A DNA stretch of 64,000 nt from Maridesulfovibrio ferrireducens (lineage in GTDB: Bacteria > Desulfobacterota > Desulfovibrionia > Desulfovibrionales > Desulfovibrionaceae), in assembly GCF_016342405.1 (NCBI RefSeq), contig NZ_JAEINN010000010.1, positions 102,429-166,428 of the forward strand. The letters are read 5' to 3'. The notes under the pieces were generated by a model. That model searched no databases, was not told where the DNA came from, and was given only the letters and a program-made list of their open reading frames with translations. Positions within the stretch are counted from its first letter, which is position 1, and every line of letters begins with the position of its first letter. Shown here piece after piece: positions 1 to 8,493 of this stretch. The position numbers and the translations under genes are program-made.

Positions 1-193
1 TTGACCACACAAAAAAGCTATTACTCTCATCTATTACTGCTATCTGGTAACAGTTTAATTTTCGAAAACTTTTATTTTTTACGCATTAAGTTTTGCATAT
101 AATTACATATAAAATATATTTGATGCAACACAGTTTCATCAAATTGAGTATTTTAACATAAATATATTTTAGGACGAGACACACAAACAAAAT
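1..193. other. AT-rich intergenic edge
   Basis: No open frame with a convincing start, Shine-Dalgarno or family resemblance is visible here. The stretch is strongly AT-rich and probably holds the promoter or leader of a gene outside the window. Confidence 0.5.
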
Positions 194-229
194 AAAAAGG
201 CTTAGAAGATTAATCTTCTAAGCCTTTTT
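194..229 (-). terminator. Bidirectional intrinsic terminator after the SulP gene
   Basis: A perfect 36-base palindrome (two 18-base arms) ends in runs of T in both directions, so it can stop transcription from either side. It lies 35 bases past the stop codon of the minus-strand SulP gene. Its stem core (AAGGCTTAGAAG) recurs almost unchanged in the terminator at 27.1 kb. Confidence 0.85.
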
Positions 230-264
230 TGAATTGATAATTGCTAGTAAAATGATCAGGAATA

Positions 265-1860
265 CTATGCCTTTAACTCATCCTGAAGTTTATTATAATT
301 ATCTACGCTGACGAAGTAGTCAGGATCGGACAGCACGTTGACAACACATATCTTCTCCGCCTTCTTAATCAAGCGGACACAATCCTTGCTAAGATGCCAC
401 AGATGAACAGTCTTGCCTGACCGCAAATACAGCTCGGTAACTTTATTGACCATTTCAATTGCAGATTGATCCATTATACGTGATTCCTGAAAGTCGATAA
501 TAACATTATCAGGATCATCTTTCACATCAAACTTACTTAGAAATAATGTTGTGGAACCAAAAAATAACGGCCCGTATATCTGATAATGTTTGATTCCATG
601 CTCATCAACAATCTTTCTTGCACGAATTCTAAGTGCATTTTCCCATGCAAAAATCATAGCGGAAATAATAACACCGCAGATTACAGCAATAGCCAAATCA
701 TATTTGACGGTGAGAAAAGTTACCAGAACGATAACGGCAACATCCCATTTAGGAACTTTATTCACTATATTGAATGTGCTCCATGCAAAAGTCTTAATGA
801 CAACGATAAACATAACACCGACCAGCGCGGCAATAGGGACCATTTCAATATAAGTTGAAGTGAACAAAATAAAGAACAACAAGGCAACAGCGGCGGTGAT
901 ACCGGACAGACGACCGCGACCACCGGAAGTAATATTGATGATACTCTGCCCGATCATTGCACATCCGCCCATTCCGCCGAACAACCCGTTGGTGAAATTA
1001 GCAACACCCTGAGCTATACATTCACGGTTTCCGCTCCCGTGAGTGTCAGTCAATTCATCAATAAGAGTTAATGTCATTAAAGATTCAATCAGCCCGATGG
1101 CAGCTAGAATCAAGGCGTAAGGAGTAACAAATGTGAGAGTTTCCCAAGTGAAAGGAATCTGAGGGATTGCAAAAGTAGGAAGCCCCGCTTTTATTCCTGT
1201 GCCTCCATTAACCTTAATAAAGGAAAGAACTGTTGCCGTATCAATCTGAGCAAAAATAACCAGAAGAGAAACAGCGATTATGGCTATGAGTGCGCCCGGA
1301 GCTTTTTTATAAACCATAGGAACTGTGAACAAAATTCCCATTGTCAAAGCTACCAATCCTATCATTATCCAGAGAGGTTCTCCCTGAATCCATGTGCCCT
1401 CAGCTTGAAACATATTTAACTGGGATAGAAAAATTACAATTGCCAGCCCATTGACGAATCCCATCATAACGGACCTTGGAACCATTCTTATAAACTTTCC
1501 TAAACGGAATATTCCAGCCAGACTTTGGAAAATACCTACCAGCAGCAAAGTAAAAAACAGATATTGAAGTCCGGCATGTGAACCGGCTCCGCCCAAAGCA
1601 TTTCCTTCTAGGACCAGATTAACCATAACAACGGCCATTGCTCCTGTAGCTCCTGAAATCATGCCGGGTCGTCCACCTAAAATGGAAGTCATAATGCACA
1701 TCATGAATGCACCGTATAGGCCTACAATCGGAGAAACTCCTGCGACAAAAGAAAATGCTACTGCTTCCGGCACTAATGCCAATGCCACCGTAAGCCCTGA
1801 AAAAATATCACTTTGAATACTGCCCTTTGAATTCGATACTAAAGTATGACTGGCTTCCAT
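265..1860 (-). CDS. SulP-family inorganic anion transporter with STAS domain
   Basis: Inner-membrane carrier of the SulP (SLC26) family, which moves sulfate, bicarbonate or other anions, usually with H+ or Na+. The first ~410 residues are a run of hydrophobic helices with SulP features: an N-terminal GLTVALALVPEAVAFS helix and the glycine-rich GLFGGMGGCAMIGQS stretch. The last ~100 residues form a cytoplasmic STAS domain (VIIDFQESRIMDQSAIEMV), with the serine in the usual position after D-x. The ATG at 1860 is preferred over the TTG one codon upstream because an AAGGA sits seven bases ahead of it. It is monocistronic, with a candidate promoter/operator at 2047-2077 and a terminator at 194-229. 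Sulfate is a plausible substrate in a sulfate reducer, but bicarbonate cannot be excluded; the substrate is inference. Confidence 0.92.
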   Translation of the reverse strand: MEASHTLVSNSKGSIQSDIFSGLTVALALVPEAVAFSFVAGVSPIVGLYGAFMMCIMTSILGGRPGMISGATGAMAVVMVNLVLEGNALGGAGSHAGLQYLFFTLLLVGIFQSLAGIFRLGKFIRMVPRSVMMGFVNGLAIVIFLSQLNMFQAEGTWIQGEPLWIMIGLVALTMGILFTVPMVYKKAPGALIAIIAVSLLVIFAQIDTATVLSFIKVNGGTGIKAGLPTFAIPQIPFTWETLTFVTPYALILAAIGLIESLMTLTLIDELTDTHGSGNRECIAQGVANFTNGLFGGMGGCAMIGQSIINITSGGRGRLSGITAAVALLFFILFTSTYIEMVPIAALVGVMFIVVIKTFAWSTFNIVNKVPKWDVAVIVLVTFLTVKYDLAIAVICGVIISAMIFAWENALRIRARKIVDEHGIKHYQIYGPLFFGSTTLFLSKFDVKDDPDNVIIDFQESRIMDQSAIEMVNKVTELYLRSGKTVHLWHLSKDCVRLIKKAEKICVVNVLSDPDYFVSVDNYNKLQDELKA

Positions 1861-2259
1861 CAATAATTCCTTAATTCCTTTTTATTTATTAACAAAAAAA
1901 GACGAGACACACAGGCCCAGCCTAACACAATACGGCGCAATATGGAGCGATAAAAAATCGCCCCTATGACCTTCAATCAAATATTTAAAATCCAAGCCGA
2001 AAAGATCACGTAGAAAAACAACCCCGGCAATCCGGAACAGAACGCTATTATATCTTAATTACTACAATAGTAATTAAAGCCCCTGACAAGGCTCTTTATT
2101 TAAAATGATTGCTATTACTTATGAAACGGAAAGAAGTACGGAAGAGGGGTACATCGAAACGGTGTGCATAAATATAAGACTTATCCTCAAGCAGGCAGTA
2201 ATTATATGGCTTTAAAGCTTTAGTCAATATTCCACGTCGCAATTCAAAATTGCATAATT
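1861..2259. other. Long leader / intergenic region upstream of the SulP gene
   Basis: About 400 bases without a gene. On the minus strand it holds a promoter-like region near 2047-2077 and then a leader of roughly 180 bases before the SulP start. I could not match this leader to a known riboswitch class. Confidence 0.5.
2047..2077 (-). promoter_or_regulatory. Candidate -10 box and palindromic operator for the SulP gene
   Basis: On the minus strand a perfect TATAAT lies at 2047-2052. Immediately upstream, 2055-2077 is a perfect inverted repeat (TTAATTACTA, 3-base spacer, TAGTAATTAA) that covers the spacer and the expected -35 position. No good -35 hexamer is present, so a dimeric regulator binding here could activate or repress. 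The regulator is unknown. Confidence 0.5.
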
Positions 2260-2301
2260 TATTCAACAAAAACACCAGCCGTCAACACGAGACGGCTGGT
2301 G
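2260..2301 (-). terminator. Intrinsic terminator of the HBM chemoreceptor gene
   Basis: An 11-base GC-rich stem (CACCAGCCGTC / GACGGCTGGTG) with a 7-base loop is followed on the minus strand by a TTTTTGTTG run, just past the stop codon of the minus-strand chemoreceptor. Confidence 0.85.
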
Positions 2302-2322
2302 CAACTCATTTAATAACCGAGC

Positions 2323-4512
2323 TTAAAACCGTTTAAATTCAGAACTGAGATCATCACTCAAATCAAGAGAAGCACCGTCTAACTTTTCTGGAGTTGAACG
2401 CTTTTGCCCCAAAGCCCGCATGGGTGGAGAATCTCCGAACTCATCATCTGTCTTGAAAAAACTCATTAACGACTGCATCTGCTGCGCCTGGCTCGCCAGC
2501 TCTTCAGAAGTCGAAGCCATCTCTTCAGAAACTGATGCATTCTGTTGAACGACCATGTCCAGCTGTTCAACAGCCTTTGAAATCTGCTGAGTTCCTGAAT
2601 TCTGTTCTTCCGAGGCAGCTGATATTTCCTGAACAAGATCAGCGGTCTTCTTGATGTTAGGAACCAGCTTCTCAAGCATACGTCCGGCCGCCTCTGCGGT
2701 GGCAACAGAAGAACTCGACAACTCACTTATTTCGGCAGCGGATTGCCCGCTTCTTTCTGCAAGTTTTCTCACCTCTGCGGCAACTACAGCAAAACCTTTT
2801 CCGTGCTCTCCGGCACGGGCTGCTTCAATAGCGGCATTAAGAGCAAGAAGATTTGTCTGCCGTGAAATCTCCTCAATAATTGAAATTTTCTCTGCAATAT
2901 TCTTCATAGCTTCAACAGTTTGAGCTACAGCTACCCCGCTTTCTTCACCGTCTTTAGAGGATTCAACTGCAATCCTTTCAGTCTCTTTTGCATTATCAGC
3001 GGTTTTCCTTATCGTCGCCCCCATCTCTTCCATTGATGCCGCAATTTCCTCAATTGAAGAAGCTTGTTCTGTAGAGCCTTGAGCCATCACAGAGGACGAA
3101 GATGACAATTCTTCACTTCCCGCTGTGACATTCTGAGATGCGCCGGTAATATCAGATACTATATCCGCCAGCTTCCCACCCATCTGCCTTAATGCATCAG
3201 CAAGCATTCCAATTTCATCCTTCTGATGAATATCAACCGTTGCAGTAAGATTTCCTCTTCTAATTTCCTGAGCAAACGTTACAGCCTTGATAATAGGCCC
3301 GGTAATTATTTTTACGATACACCATGCAAACAAAATTCCTGCAACAATGGCCAAAATTCCTATGGTTATACTTATAGTTCCAAGCATATCAACATGCTCA
3401 GCAGTTCTTTTCGCAGTTTCATCAGCAAGCGCCATTGCTTTTTTTGAAATACTGTCAACAGCAGGTTCAATTTTATGAACTTCCGCACGCATCGCAGATG
3501 TCAATTCAGTGATAATTATGTCTTCTTCAACGAGAGAATTAAAAGCCTTCTCATATTTTGCAACATAAGCTTTAGATTCATTCTTATCTGCATCCGAGAT
3601 TTCAGAAAGATTCACAGATTCAGTCAAACGCTCTAATCCGGCTTCTACATTTGATGCGTACTTTTTAGCACCTCTTAGAATATAGTCTTTTTCCTCTTTG
3701 CGGATCGAAAGTATAAGAGCATTACCATTGGGAATGTATATGGAACCAAGAGCCTGCTCCATAATGCGAGCGGCAGAACGCATAGTTTCCGTATAACTGG
3801 CTTCAGGATTTCTCAAATAATCATTCAGTGCGTCAGAATATTCTTTGAGCCCCTTCTGCTGTTCGACTTTAGCAGAATCAGAACACTTACTAACGTTAAG
3901 CTGCTCTTCATATATAGTGATAGCGCTCAACCATTTATCTTTATACTTAGGAGAACCGGTGCGGATATAGTCCTTTTCATAACGGCGAATCTGCAAAAGA
4001 GAAATGTACAATTCGTCTACATTCCTTTCTCCGAAAAAATTCTGCAATGCATGAGCCGCGCCTCTGAACTCCCCCTGTAAACCGGATTTAGGGTCCAACC
4101 CTTTTGTCTCATAAGCCTCAACCAGCTTCCGAAATGAACTTTTATAACTGGATGCAAAACCAATTACACCGGAAGCTAATCCTTCAATCTCTGTATTTCC
4201 ATTCTCACCGGCTAACCTGACAATTGATTTTGCCTGGTCAGTCAATTGCGCGATGTTTTCATCAAGTCTCGCCAGATATTTTTTATCCATCCGAAGCATA
4301 AAATCTTTTTCGTTTCGACGGCTTTGAAGCATCAAAGACTCAATACGACCCGCGTGAAGACCAATAGCCATGTCCACTTCCATATGCTTTTTAAATCCCG
4401 AAGACATAGAATTAGCGGCATAGCGATCAACAGAAATCACAACAACCAGAAGTGTAATAATTAGGCCGAAAGCGAGCCCCAATTTAACTCCAAGCTTAGC
4501 ATTCTTCAACAT
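2323..4512 (-). CDS. Methyl-accepting chemotaxis protein with HBM-type sensor domain
   Basis: Transmembrane chemoreceptor that would signal through CheW/CheA to the flagellar motor. A first membrane helix (about residues 9-28) and a second (about 375-400) bracket a large periplasmic all-helical domain. HAMP follows (~395-450), then the cytoplasmic signalling domain with the conserved hairpin tip [20 protein letters not shown]. The sensor carries the RRxEKD(F/Y) motif of helical bimodular (HBM) receptors, and it appears three times: residues 65-71, 176-182 and 271-277 (the last as RKEEKDY). HBM domains studied elsewhere bind small organic acids, but the ligand here is unknown. The C-terminus lacks a CheR-tethering pentapeptide that I can recognise. 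It is transcribed alone, with its own terminator at 2260-2301. Confidence 0.93.
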   Translation of the reverse strand: MLKNAKLGVKLGLAFGLIITLLVVVISVDRYAANSMSSGFKKHMEVDMAIGLHAGRIESLMLQSRRNEKDFMLRMDKKYLARLDENIAQLTDQAKSIVRLAGENGNTEIEGLASGVIGFASSYKSSFRKLVEAYETKGLDPKSGLQGEFRGAAHALQNFFGERNVDELYISLLQIRRYEKDYIRTGSPKYKDKWLSAITIYEEQLNVSKCSDSAKVEQQKGLKEYSDALNDYLRNPEASYTETMRSAARIMEQALGSIYIPNGNALILSIRKEEKDYILRGAKKYASNVEAGLERLTESVNLSEISDADKNESKAYVAKYEKAFNSLVEEDIIITELTSAMRAEVHKIEPAVDSISKKAMALADETAKRTAEHVDMLGTISITIGILAIVAGILFAWCIVKIITGPIIKAVTFAQEIRRGNLTATVDIHQKDEIGMLADALRQMGGKLADIVSDITGASQNVTAGSEELSSSSSVMAQGSTEQASSIEEIAASMEEMGATIRKTADNAKETERIAVESSKDGEESGVAVAQTVEAMKNIAEKISIIEEISRQTNLLALNAAIEAARAGEHGKGFAVVAAEVRKLAERSGQSAAEISELSSSSVATAEAAGRMLEKLVPNIKKTADLVQEISAASEEQNSGTQQISKAVEQLDMVVQQNASVSEEMASTSEELASQAQQMQSLMSFFKTDDEFGDSPPMRALGQKRSTPEKLDGASLDLSDDLSSEFKRF

Positions 4513-4749
4513 TTGTTCACTCCTGAGTTATGATTCCCATGAAACCAACCTACATAAAAAACAATGCAGACTATATACAATATACCTCTTTTTTATATCA
4601 GTTCAATAAAAACATTCGATTTGATTATTATATATCCTGCCCTGATTGAAAAACTTCAACCGGTGCCAGACCGAATCTAATATTTTAACACTGGACTATT
4701 CTCTATTCTTGCGGTCATTATTTGAGATTAAAAACTAAGAGGTGCAACC

Positions 4750-5304
4750 ATGTTTCGATATTTATCAGCCGCAATAGTAACTGTCTTTCTGTTTGCCGGA
4801 GCCGCCTTTGCTGAACCTATGCAGAAGGGAGAAGACTTCCCCGACATTACCCTGACTGGCAACCAGACCGCAGCTCAGCTTTCCTACCTTGGATTATCCG
4901 ACAATGGCCCGTGGCAGATTAAAGATATTGATGCCGACTTTGTTATTATTGAAATTTTCAGCATGTACTGCCCACACTGTCAGGCGGAAGCTCCAAGCGT
5001 TAACAAATTGTTTACGGCCCTCAAAAAGTCCAAATCAAATGCCCGCATAAAGCTTATAGGTGTTGGCGTTGGAAATTCTGACTTTGAAGTAAATTTTTTC
5101 AGAAAAAAATACCAAGTAGAATTTCCACTTTTTGATGATCTTGATTTTGAAATACATGAAGAAGTCGGAAAGCCCGGAACTCCGCATTTTTTTATGGTTG
5201 ACCTAAGTGAAGAAAATATACTTAAAACTGTTTCATCTTTTGCGGGAAGAATGAAAGATCCCAAGCAGTTTCTGATAAGTCTGCAAAAAGCCGCAAGACA
5301 TTAG
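4750..5304 (+). CDS. Exported thioredoxin-like (TlpA-type) thiol-disulfide protein
   Basis: Periplasmic redoxin. A signal peptide (residues 1-21, cleavage after AFA) precedes a thioredoxin fold whose active site is C74-P-H-C77 in the context IFSMYCPHCQAEAP. The downstream GKPGTPHFFMVD contains the cis-proline loop (T-P) typical of the fold. At 184 residues it has the usual length of exported TlpA/ResA-like proteins. The gene starts at an ATG nine bases after a GAGG Shine-Dalgarno. Only 27 bases separate it from the exported peroxiredoxin that follows, so the two are probably cotranscribed. It may serve as the reductant of that peroxiredoxin, which is inference from adjacency. Confidence 0.85.
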   Translation: MFRYLSAAIVTVFLFAGAAFAEPMQKGEDFPDITLTGNQTAAQLSYLGLSDNGPWQIKDIDADFVIIEIFSMYCPHCQAEAPSVNKLFTALKKSKSNARIKLIGVGVGNSDFEVNFFRKKYQVEFPLFDDLDFEIHEEVGKPGTPHFFMVDLSEENILKTVSSFAGRMKDPKQFLISLQKAARH

Positions 5305-5331
5305 AAAATCTAAAAAAATAGAGGAACAAGC

Positions 5332-5934
5332 ATGACTAAATACATACGTCTTTATAGTTTACTTGCCGCACTTCTGATATGTGTATGCGCCGCACCTTCA
5401 TGGGCGAAAGTTCCTGCCGAACTTGTTTATCAAACCGGCAAACTTAAACCTGTGGACAGCGTTCTTAATATTACTGTCGGTGAAACCGCACCAGACTTTG
5501 CTCTGCCATCTCTTGCTGGTAAAGCTGTGCAACTTTCATCCTTTCATGGTAAAAAAAATGTTGTAATATCCTTTGTCCCCGCGGCATTCACTCCAATATG
5601 CTCGGATCAATGGCCCGGATACAATATTGCACAGGATCTTTTTGAACAGAATGATGCAATCCTACTAGGTATTACAGCAGACAATATTCCGACCCAATAT
5701 GCATGGACACGCCAGATGAATGAAGGCGGAGTATGGTTCCCCGTACTCTCTGATTTTTGGCCTCACGGCAAAGTTGCACAATTATATGGAGTTCTTAGAA
5801 CTGACGGAACCACTGAGCGTGCAATTTTCATAATAGATAAAAAAGGAATCATCCGCTACATTGATGTTCACGACATAAATACCCGTCCTGATTTAGGCGA
5901 AATTATCCGTTCACTCAGAAAAATTAATAAATAA
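5332..5934 (+). CDS. Exported peroxiredoxin-like protein (AhpC/TSA family)
   Basis: Predicted periplasmic thiol peroxidase. After a signal peptide (about residues 1-25, ending SWA) the mature protein has the AhpC/TSA fold: APDFALPSLAGK near residue 53, then the peroxidatic motif PAAFTPIC with C90. C90 is the only cysteine in the mature chain, so this is a one-cysteine enzyme that needs an external thiol. The upstream CPHC redoxin is the obvious candidate partner. A good AGAGGAAC Shine-Dalgarno lies seven bases before the ATG. The role is peroxide removal in the envelope, which suits an anaerobe exposed to oxygen. Family assignment is firm; the substrate is not. Confidence 0.85.
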   Translation: MTKYIRLYSLLAALLICVCAAPSWAKVPAELVYQTGKLKPVDSVLNITVGETAPDFALPSLAGKAVQLSSFHGKKNVVISFVPAAFTPICSDQWPGYNIAQDLFEQNDAILLGITADNIPTQYAWTRQMNEGGVWFPVLSDFWPHGKVAQLYGVLRTDGTTERAIFIIDKKGIIRYIDVHDINTRPDLGEIIRSLRKINK

Positions 5935-6019
5935 AAAGTCTTGATAAAATCACGATGCAAACTATTAATTGATTTAAACTAGCCGGACTAAAGATGGTAA
6001 AAACAGGCAGAAAAACATC

Positions 6020-6490
6020 ATGATTTTAGACAATCTGAAACAGTTTTCAATATATAACTTCGGACCTGCATGGGAAAAAGCTTTTGAGTTTCTCCGTGAG
6101 CTCGATATTTCTATTGAACCGGGCAGATGTGTGATCGACGGAGAGAAAGTCTTTGCACAGGTAAGTGAATACCATACCAAGCTTCAAGACGAAGGACGCT
6201 TTGAGGCTCACCGCAAATATGTGGATATTCAATTTCTGCTTTCCGGACGGGAAATCCTTGGCTGGGCCGACTTACCAAGTCTGGAGACGGAAATTATTTA
6301 TGATCCTGAGCGTGACGTGGAATTTTTGAAACCGCTCCCCGTAACACCTAGCCTGTCCAGGCTTGTTCCGGGAATGTTCATGGCCTTTTTCCCGGAAGAC
6401 GGACATATGCCGGGACTCGCCGTTGGCAATAAACCGGAAGCTGTGAAAAAAGTTGTCGTTAAAATAGCTGTGAGTGCGCTTGTATCTTAG
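6020..6490 (+). CDS. YhcH/YjgK/YiaL family protein
   Basis: Cytosolic protein of the YhcH/YjgK/YiaL (EbgC-like, DUF386) family, a cupin-like beta barrel of about 150 residues, matching the 156 seen here. Recognisable family landmarks are the FEAHRKYVDIQFLLSGRE segment (about residues 58-75) and the FFPEDGHMPGL segment near residue 118, whose His and acidic residues line the metal site in characterised members. Family members occur with sialic acid and sugar-acid catabolism, and have been linked to anomerisation or isomerisation of sugars, but none of those pathway genes is near this one. It probably follows the preceding genes as a separate unit (85-base gap). Exact substrate unknown. Confidence 0.85.
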   Translation: MILDNLKQFSIYNFGPAWEKAFEFLRELDISIEPGRCVIDGEKVFAQVSEYHTKLQDEGRFEAHRKYVDIQFLLSGREILGWADLPSLETEIIYDPERDVEFLKPLPVTPSLSRLVPGMFMAFFPEDGHMPGLAVGNKPEAVKKVVVKIAVSALVS

Positions 6491-6540
6491 GTTATTAATA
6501 AACATTCAAATAACCACTTTTACTATTTAAGGTGAGCACG

Positions 6541-7014
6541 ATGAACAAAGACTGGAAATATTATCTGGGAATTATTCTTATCAGTTACAGCTTTCTGCCG
6601 TTCTTTGTCTTTGCAATGCTCCCGTTTATTGATGTCGACATCGCCAAATCAGGAACTTTTGCCGTAATATTTCTAGCAACGGGAGAAGTTGCATTTCTCG
6701 GTGCGGCGGCTCTTTTAGGCAAAGAATTCATCTTACTTATGAAGACCCGTTTTATGAGTATATTCAAAAGAACACCCAGCCTTAAACACATAAGCAGAAT
6801 CAGACACCGCATAGGGGTAGGGTTAATGATAGCGAGCTTGCTACCATATTACTACGTTCTGTTTAGTGAAATATTCTTCTTGCCCTTGGACCACGGGATT
6901 CTTACCGGGGCGTTGATATTGAGTGAACTTCTCTTTATGACTTCAATGGTAACTCTGGGCAGTCAATTCTGGGATAGGTTGAAGCATCTTTTTGACTGGC
7001 CCGGCGCTGAGTAA
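6541..7014 (+). CDS. Small four-helix membrane protein (transporter suffix domain type)
   Basis: A 157-residue integral membrane protein with four hydrophobic stretches: about 9-30, 38-62, 95-118 and 125-147. The sequence resembles the short 'transporter suffix domain' proteins, stand-alone versions of a domain otherwise found at the end of permeases; their function is not established. The ATG at 6541 is chosen because AAGGTGAG lies just upstream; the GTG three codons earlier would overlap that site. It ends 21 bases before the convergent glycosyltransferase gene. Confidence 0.7.
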   Translation: MNKDWKYYLGIILISYSFLPFFVFAMLPFIDVDIAKSGTFAVIFLATGEVAFLGAAALLGKEFILLMKTRFMSIFKRTPSLKHISRIRHRIGVGLMIASLLPYYYVLFSEIFFLPLDHGILTGALILSELLFMTSMVTLGSQFWDRLKHLFDWPGAE

Positions 7015-7035
7015 ATCCAAGCCGACTAAACCCTT

Positions 7036-7758
7036 TTAGTTATCATCAAAACTGCATTTAAAATCTTTTGAAAAATCAGGGCGTTCAAGAAGTTTTCCGC
7101 GAACGTAATTATACACATTAGTCTCGTGAACATTTTGCAGCCACAAAGGTCGAGTTTGAACCTGCATCACTGGAGAAACATCATAAATTGCGGGATGGTC
7201 AACCCAGAAAACAGTATGCGGGTCGGCAGGGCGTTCGATCAGACTTACAAAGGCATTAGTAATGTCTTCAAAGTCGTAAAAATTCCCTTCAAAATACTGC
7301 AGTCCCTTAGGGAAATTAATATAAAGCGTCTCGGACTCACCCAGATGACTCTCATTCAAAGACCCTGCAATATTATGAAGAGCCTTAAAAAATCCGGTTG
7401 CAAGAGCATCATCACTATCAAGCCGGGTTGTGAGAAGCCAGTTTGCATCAGGAGCCATATCCTGCATACATGCTTTTACTTGAGATAAAATAGTGGAGTA
7501 CTCTCCACAAAATAAGGGAATAAAATTTGGATACTTACTGTAAGCCTGAATAAGCTTTCTATAAAGCTGAGGAGTCTTTTCATCGAAAAGTACCAGCCAT
7601 TTAAAATCCTGATTCTCTTGCGCACAAATAGAGGGAAAACAAAACCTCTGAAAATAATCAAGACGCAGAGAAAGCCAAGTCTCCTCCAGACGTGCAGAAA
7701 AATCTTTAGGATAGATATTTACATTAAAACGCGTGATTACAAAATGACTGAATTCCAA
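7036..7758 (-). CDS. Putative rhamnosyltransferase-type glycosyltransferase
   Basis: A 240-residue soluble protein resembling the 'putative rhamnosyl transferase' family. The GT-A-like acidic motif is LLTTRLDSDDALA (residues 108-120), where L-D-S-D-D supplies the metal/nucleotide-sugar aspartates. Upstream, W29-x-x-L-R-L and FKWLVLFDEKTP (about 52-63) are family landmarks. Start is a TTG at 7758 with GGGAGA seven bases ahead; the nearby ATG is out of frame. It sits alone, 45 bases downstream of the carbonic anhydrase and on the same strand, so readthrough is possible. No cell-surface polysaccharide genes are adjacent, so the acceptor is unknown. Confidence 0.75.
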   Translation of the reverse strand: MEFSHFVITRFNVNIYPKDFSARLEETWLSLRLDYFQRFCFPSICAQENQDFKWLVLFDEKTPQLYRKLIQAYSKYPNFIPLFCGEYSTILSQVKACMQDMAPDANWLLTTRLDSDDALATGFFKALHNIAGSLNESHLGESETLYINFPKGLQYFEGNFYDFEDITNAFVSLIERPADPHTVFWVDHPAIYDVSPVMQVQTRPLWLQNVHETNVYNYVRGKLLERPDFSKDFKCSFDDN

Positions 7759-7803
7759 ACCATTTCTCCCAAGCTAACCCTATTGTTCAATCAGGCTGAC
7801 AAC

Positions 7804-8454
7804 CTAACCTTTCACATTCAAATAGGATAAAGTTAATGGTTCGAACAGATGACTTTCATCATTATAGCTTAGAAGCTGACCGTCTTTAAGATCAAAGTAC
7901 CAGCCATGAATTTCCAGATTGCCATTCTTAACCTGCTCCGCAACCCACGGGAAACTCAGAAGATTATTCATGGAATGCAGAATTCCTGCCATCTCGCAGG
8001 CTGTACACGCTTCAACACTTAAAGTCGGATACTGAGCAAAAACTTTATCCCGTACAGAACTTAAAATGGAAAGCCACATGCTGATAAATTCATCTTCGTC
8101 CGAAATTTTATTTTCCATCAGAGATTTAATACCACCACAGGAACTATGCCCAAGAATCATTATATTTTGAACTTTAAGAAACTTCACAGCATATTCAAGC
8201 GCAGAAGAAACCCCGTGATGCTTACTGTCAGGTTCATAGGGGGGAACAATGTTCGCAATATTCCGTACAACAAATATTTCACCCGGTTCACATTGCAGAA
8301 TCAGGGAAGGATCTGTTCGTGAATCACTACACGCTATAACCATCGTCGAGGGATTCTGATGCTTTTGCAATTCAATAAAAGGGGAATCTTCACGAAAATA
8401 ATATTCATCACGAAAATTCTTGAACCCATTGATAAATTTACGAATCTCTTTCAT
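7804..8454 (-). CDS. Beta-class carbonic anhydrase
   Basis: Zinc enzyme interconverting CO2 and bicarbonate in the cytoplasm. The canonical beta-class ligands are all present: C42 and D44 in VIACSDSRTDPS, then H103 and C106 in ILGHSSCGGIK. The Asp-Arg dyad (D44, R46) that activates the zinc water is intact. Length (216 residues) is normal for bacterial beta-CA, and there is no signal peptide. Beta-CAs in this configuration supply bicarbonate for carboxylation or hydrate metabolic CO2. It lies 39 bases downstream of the GGDEF gene on the same strand. No strong Shine-Dalgarno is visible before the ATG. Confidence 0.95.
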   Translation of the reverse strand: MKEIRKFINGFKNFRDEYYFREDSPFIELQKHQNPSTMVIACSDSRTDPSLILQCEPGEIFVVRNIANIVPPYEPDSKHHGVSSALEYAVKFLKVQNIMILGHSSCGGIKSLMENKISDEDEFISMWLSILSSVRDKVFAQYPTLSVEACTACEMAGILHSMNNLLSFPWVAEQVKNGNLEIHGWYFDLKDGQLLSYNDESHLFEPLTLSYLNVKG

Positions 8455-8493
8455 ATTTTTTAATACTTATTATATAAACGGTTACAGTTAATT

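Noticed and set aside
173..1913. 13-base direct repeat GACGAGACACACA flanking the SulP gene as insertion footprints
   Set aside because: A match of this length is expected by chance in 64 kb, and there are no inverted repeats or transposase.
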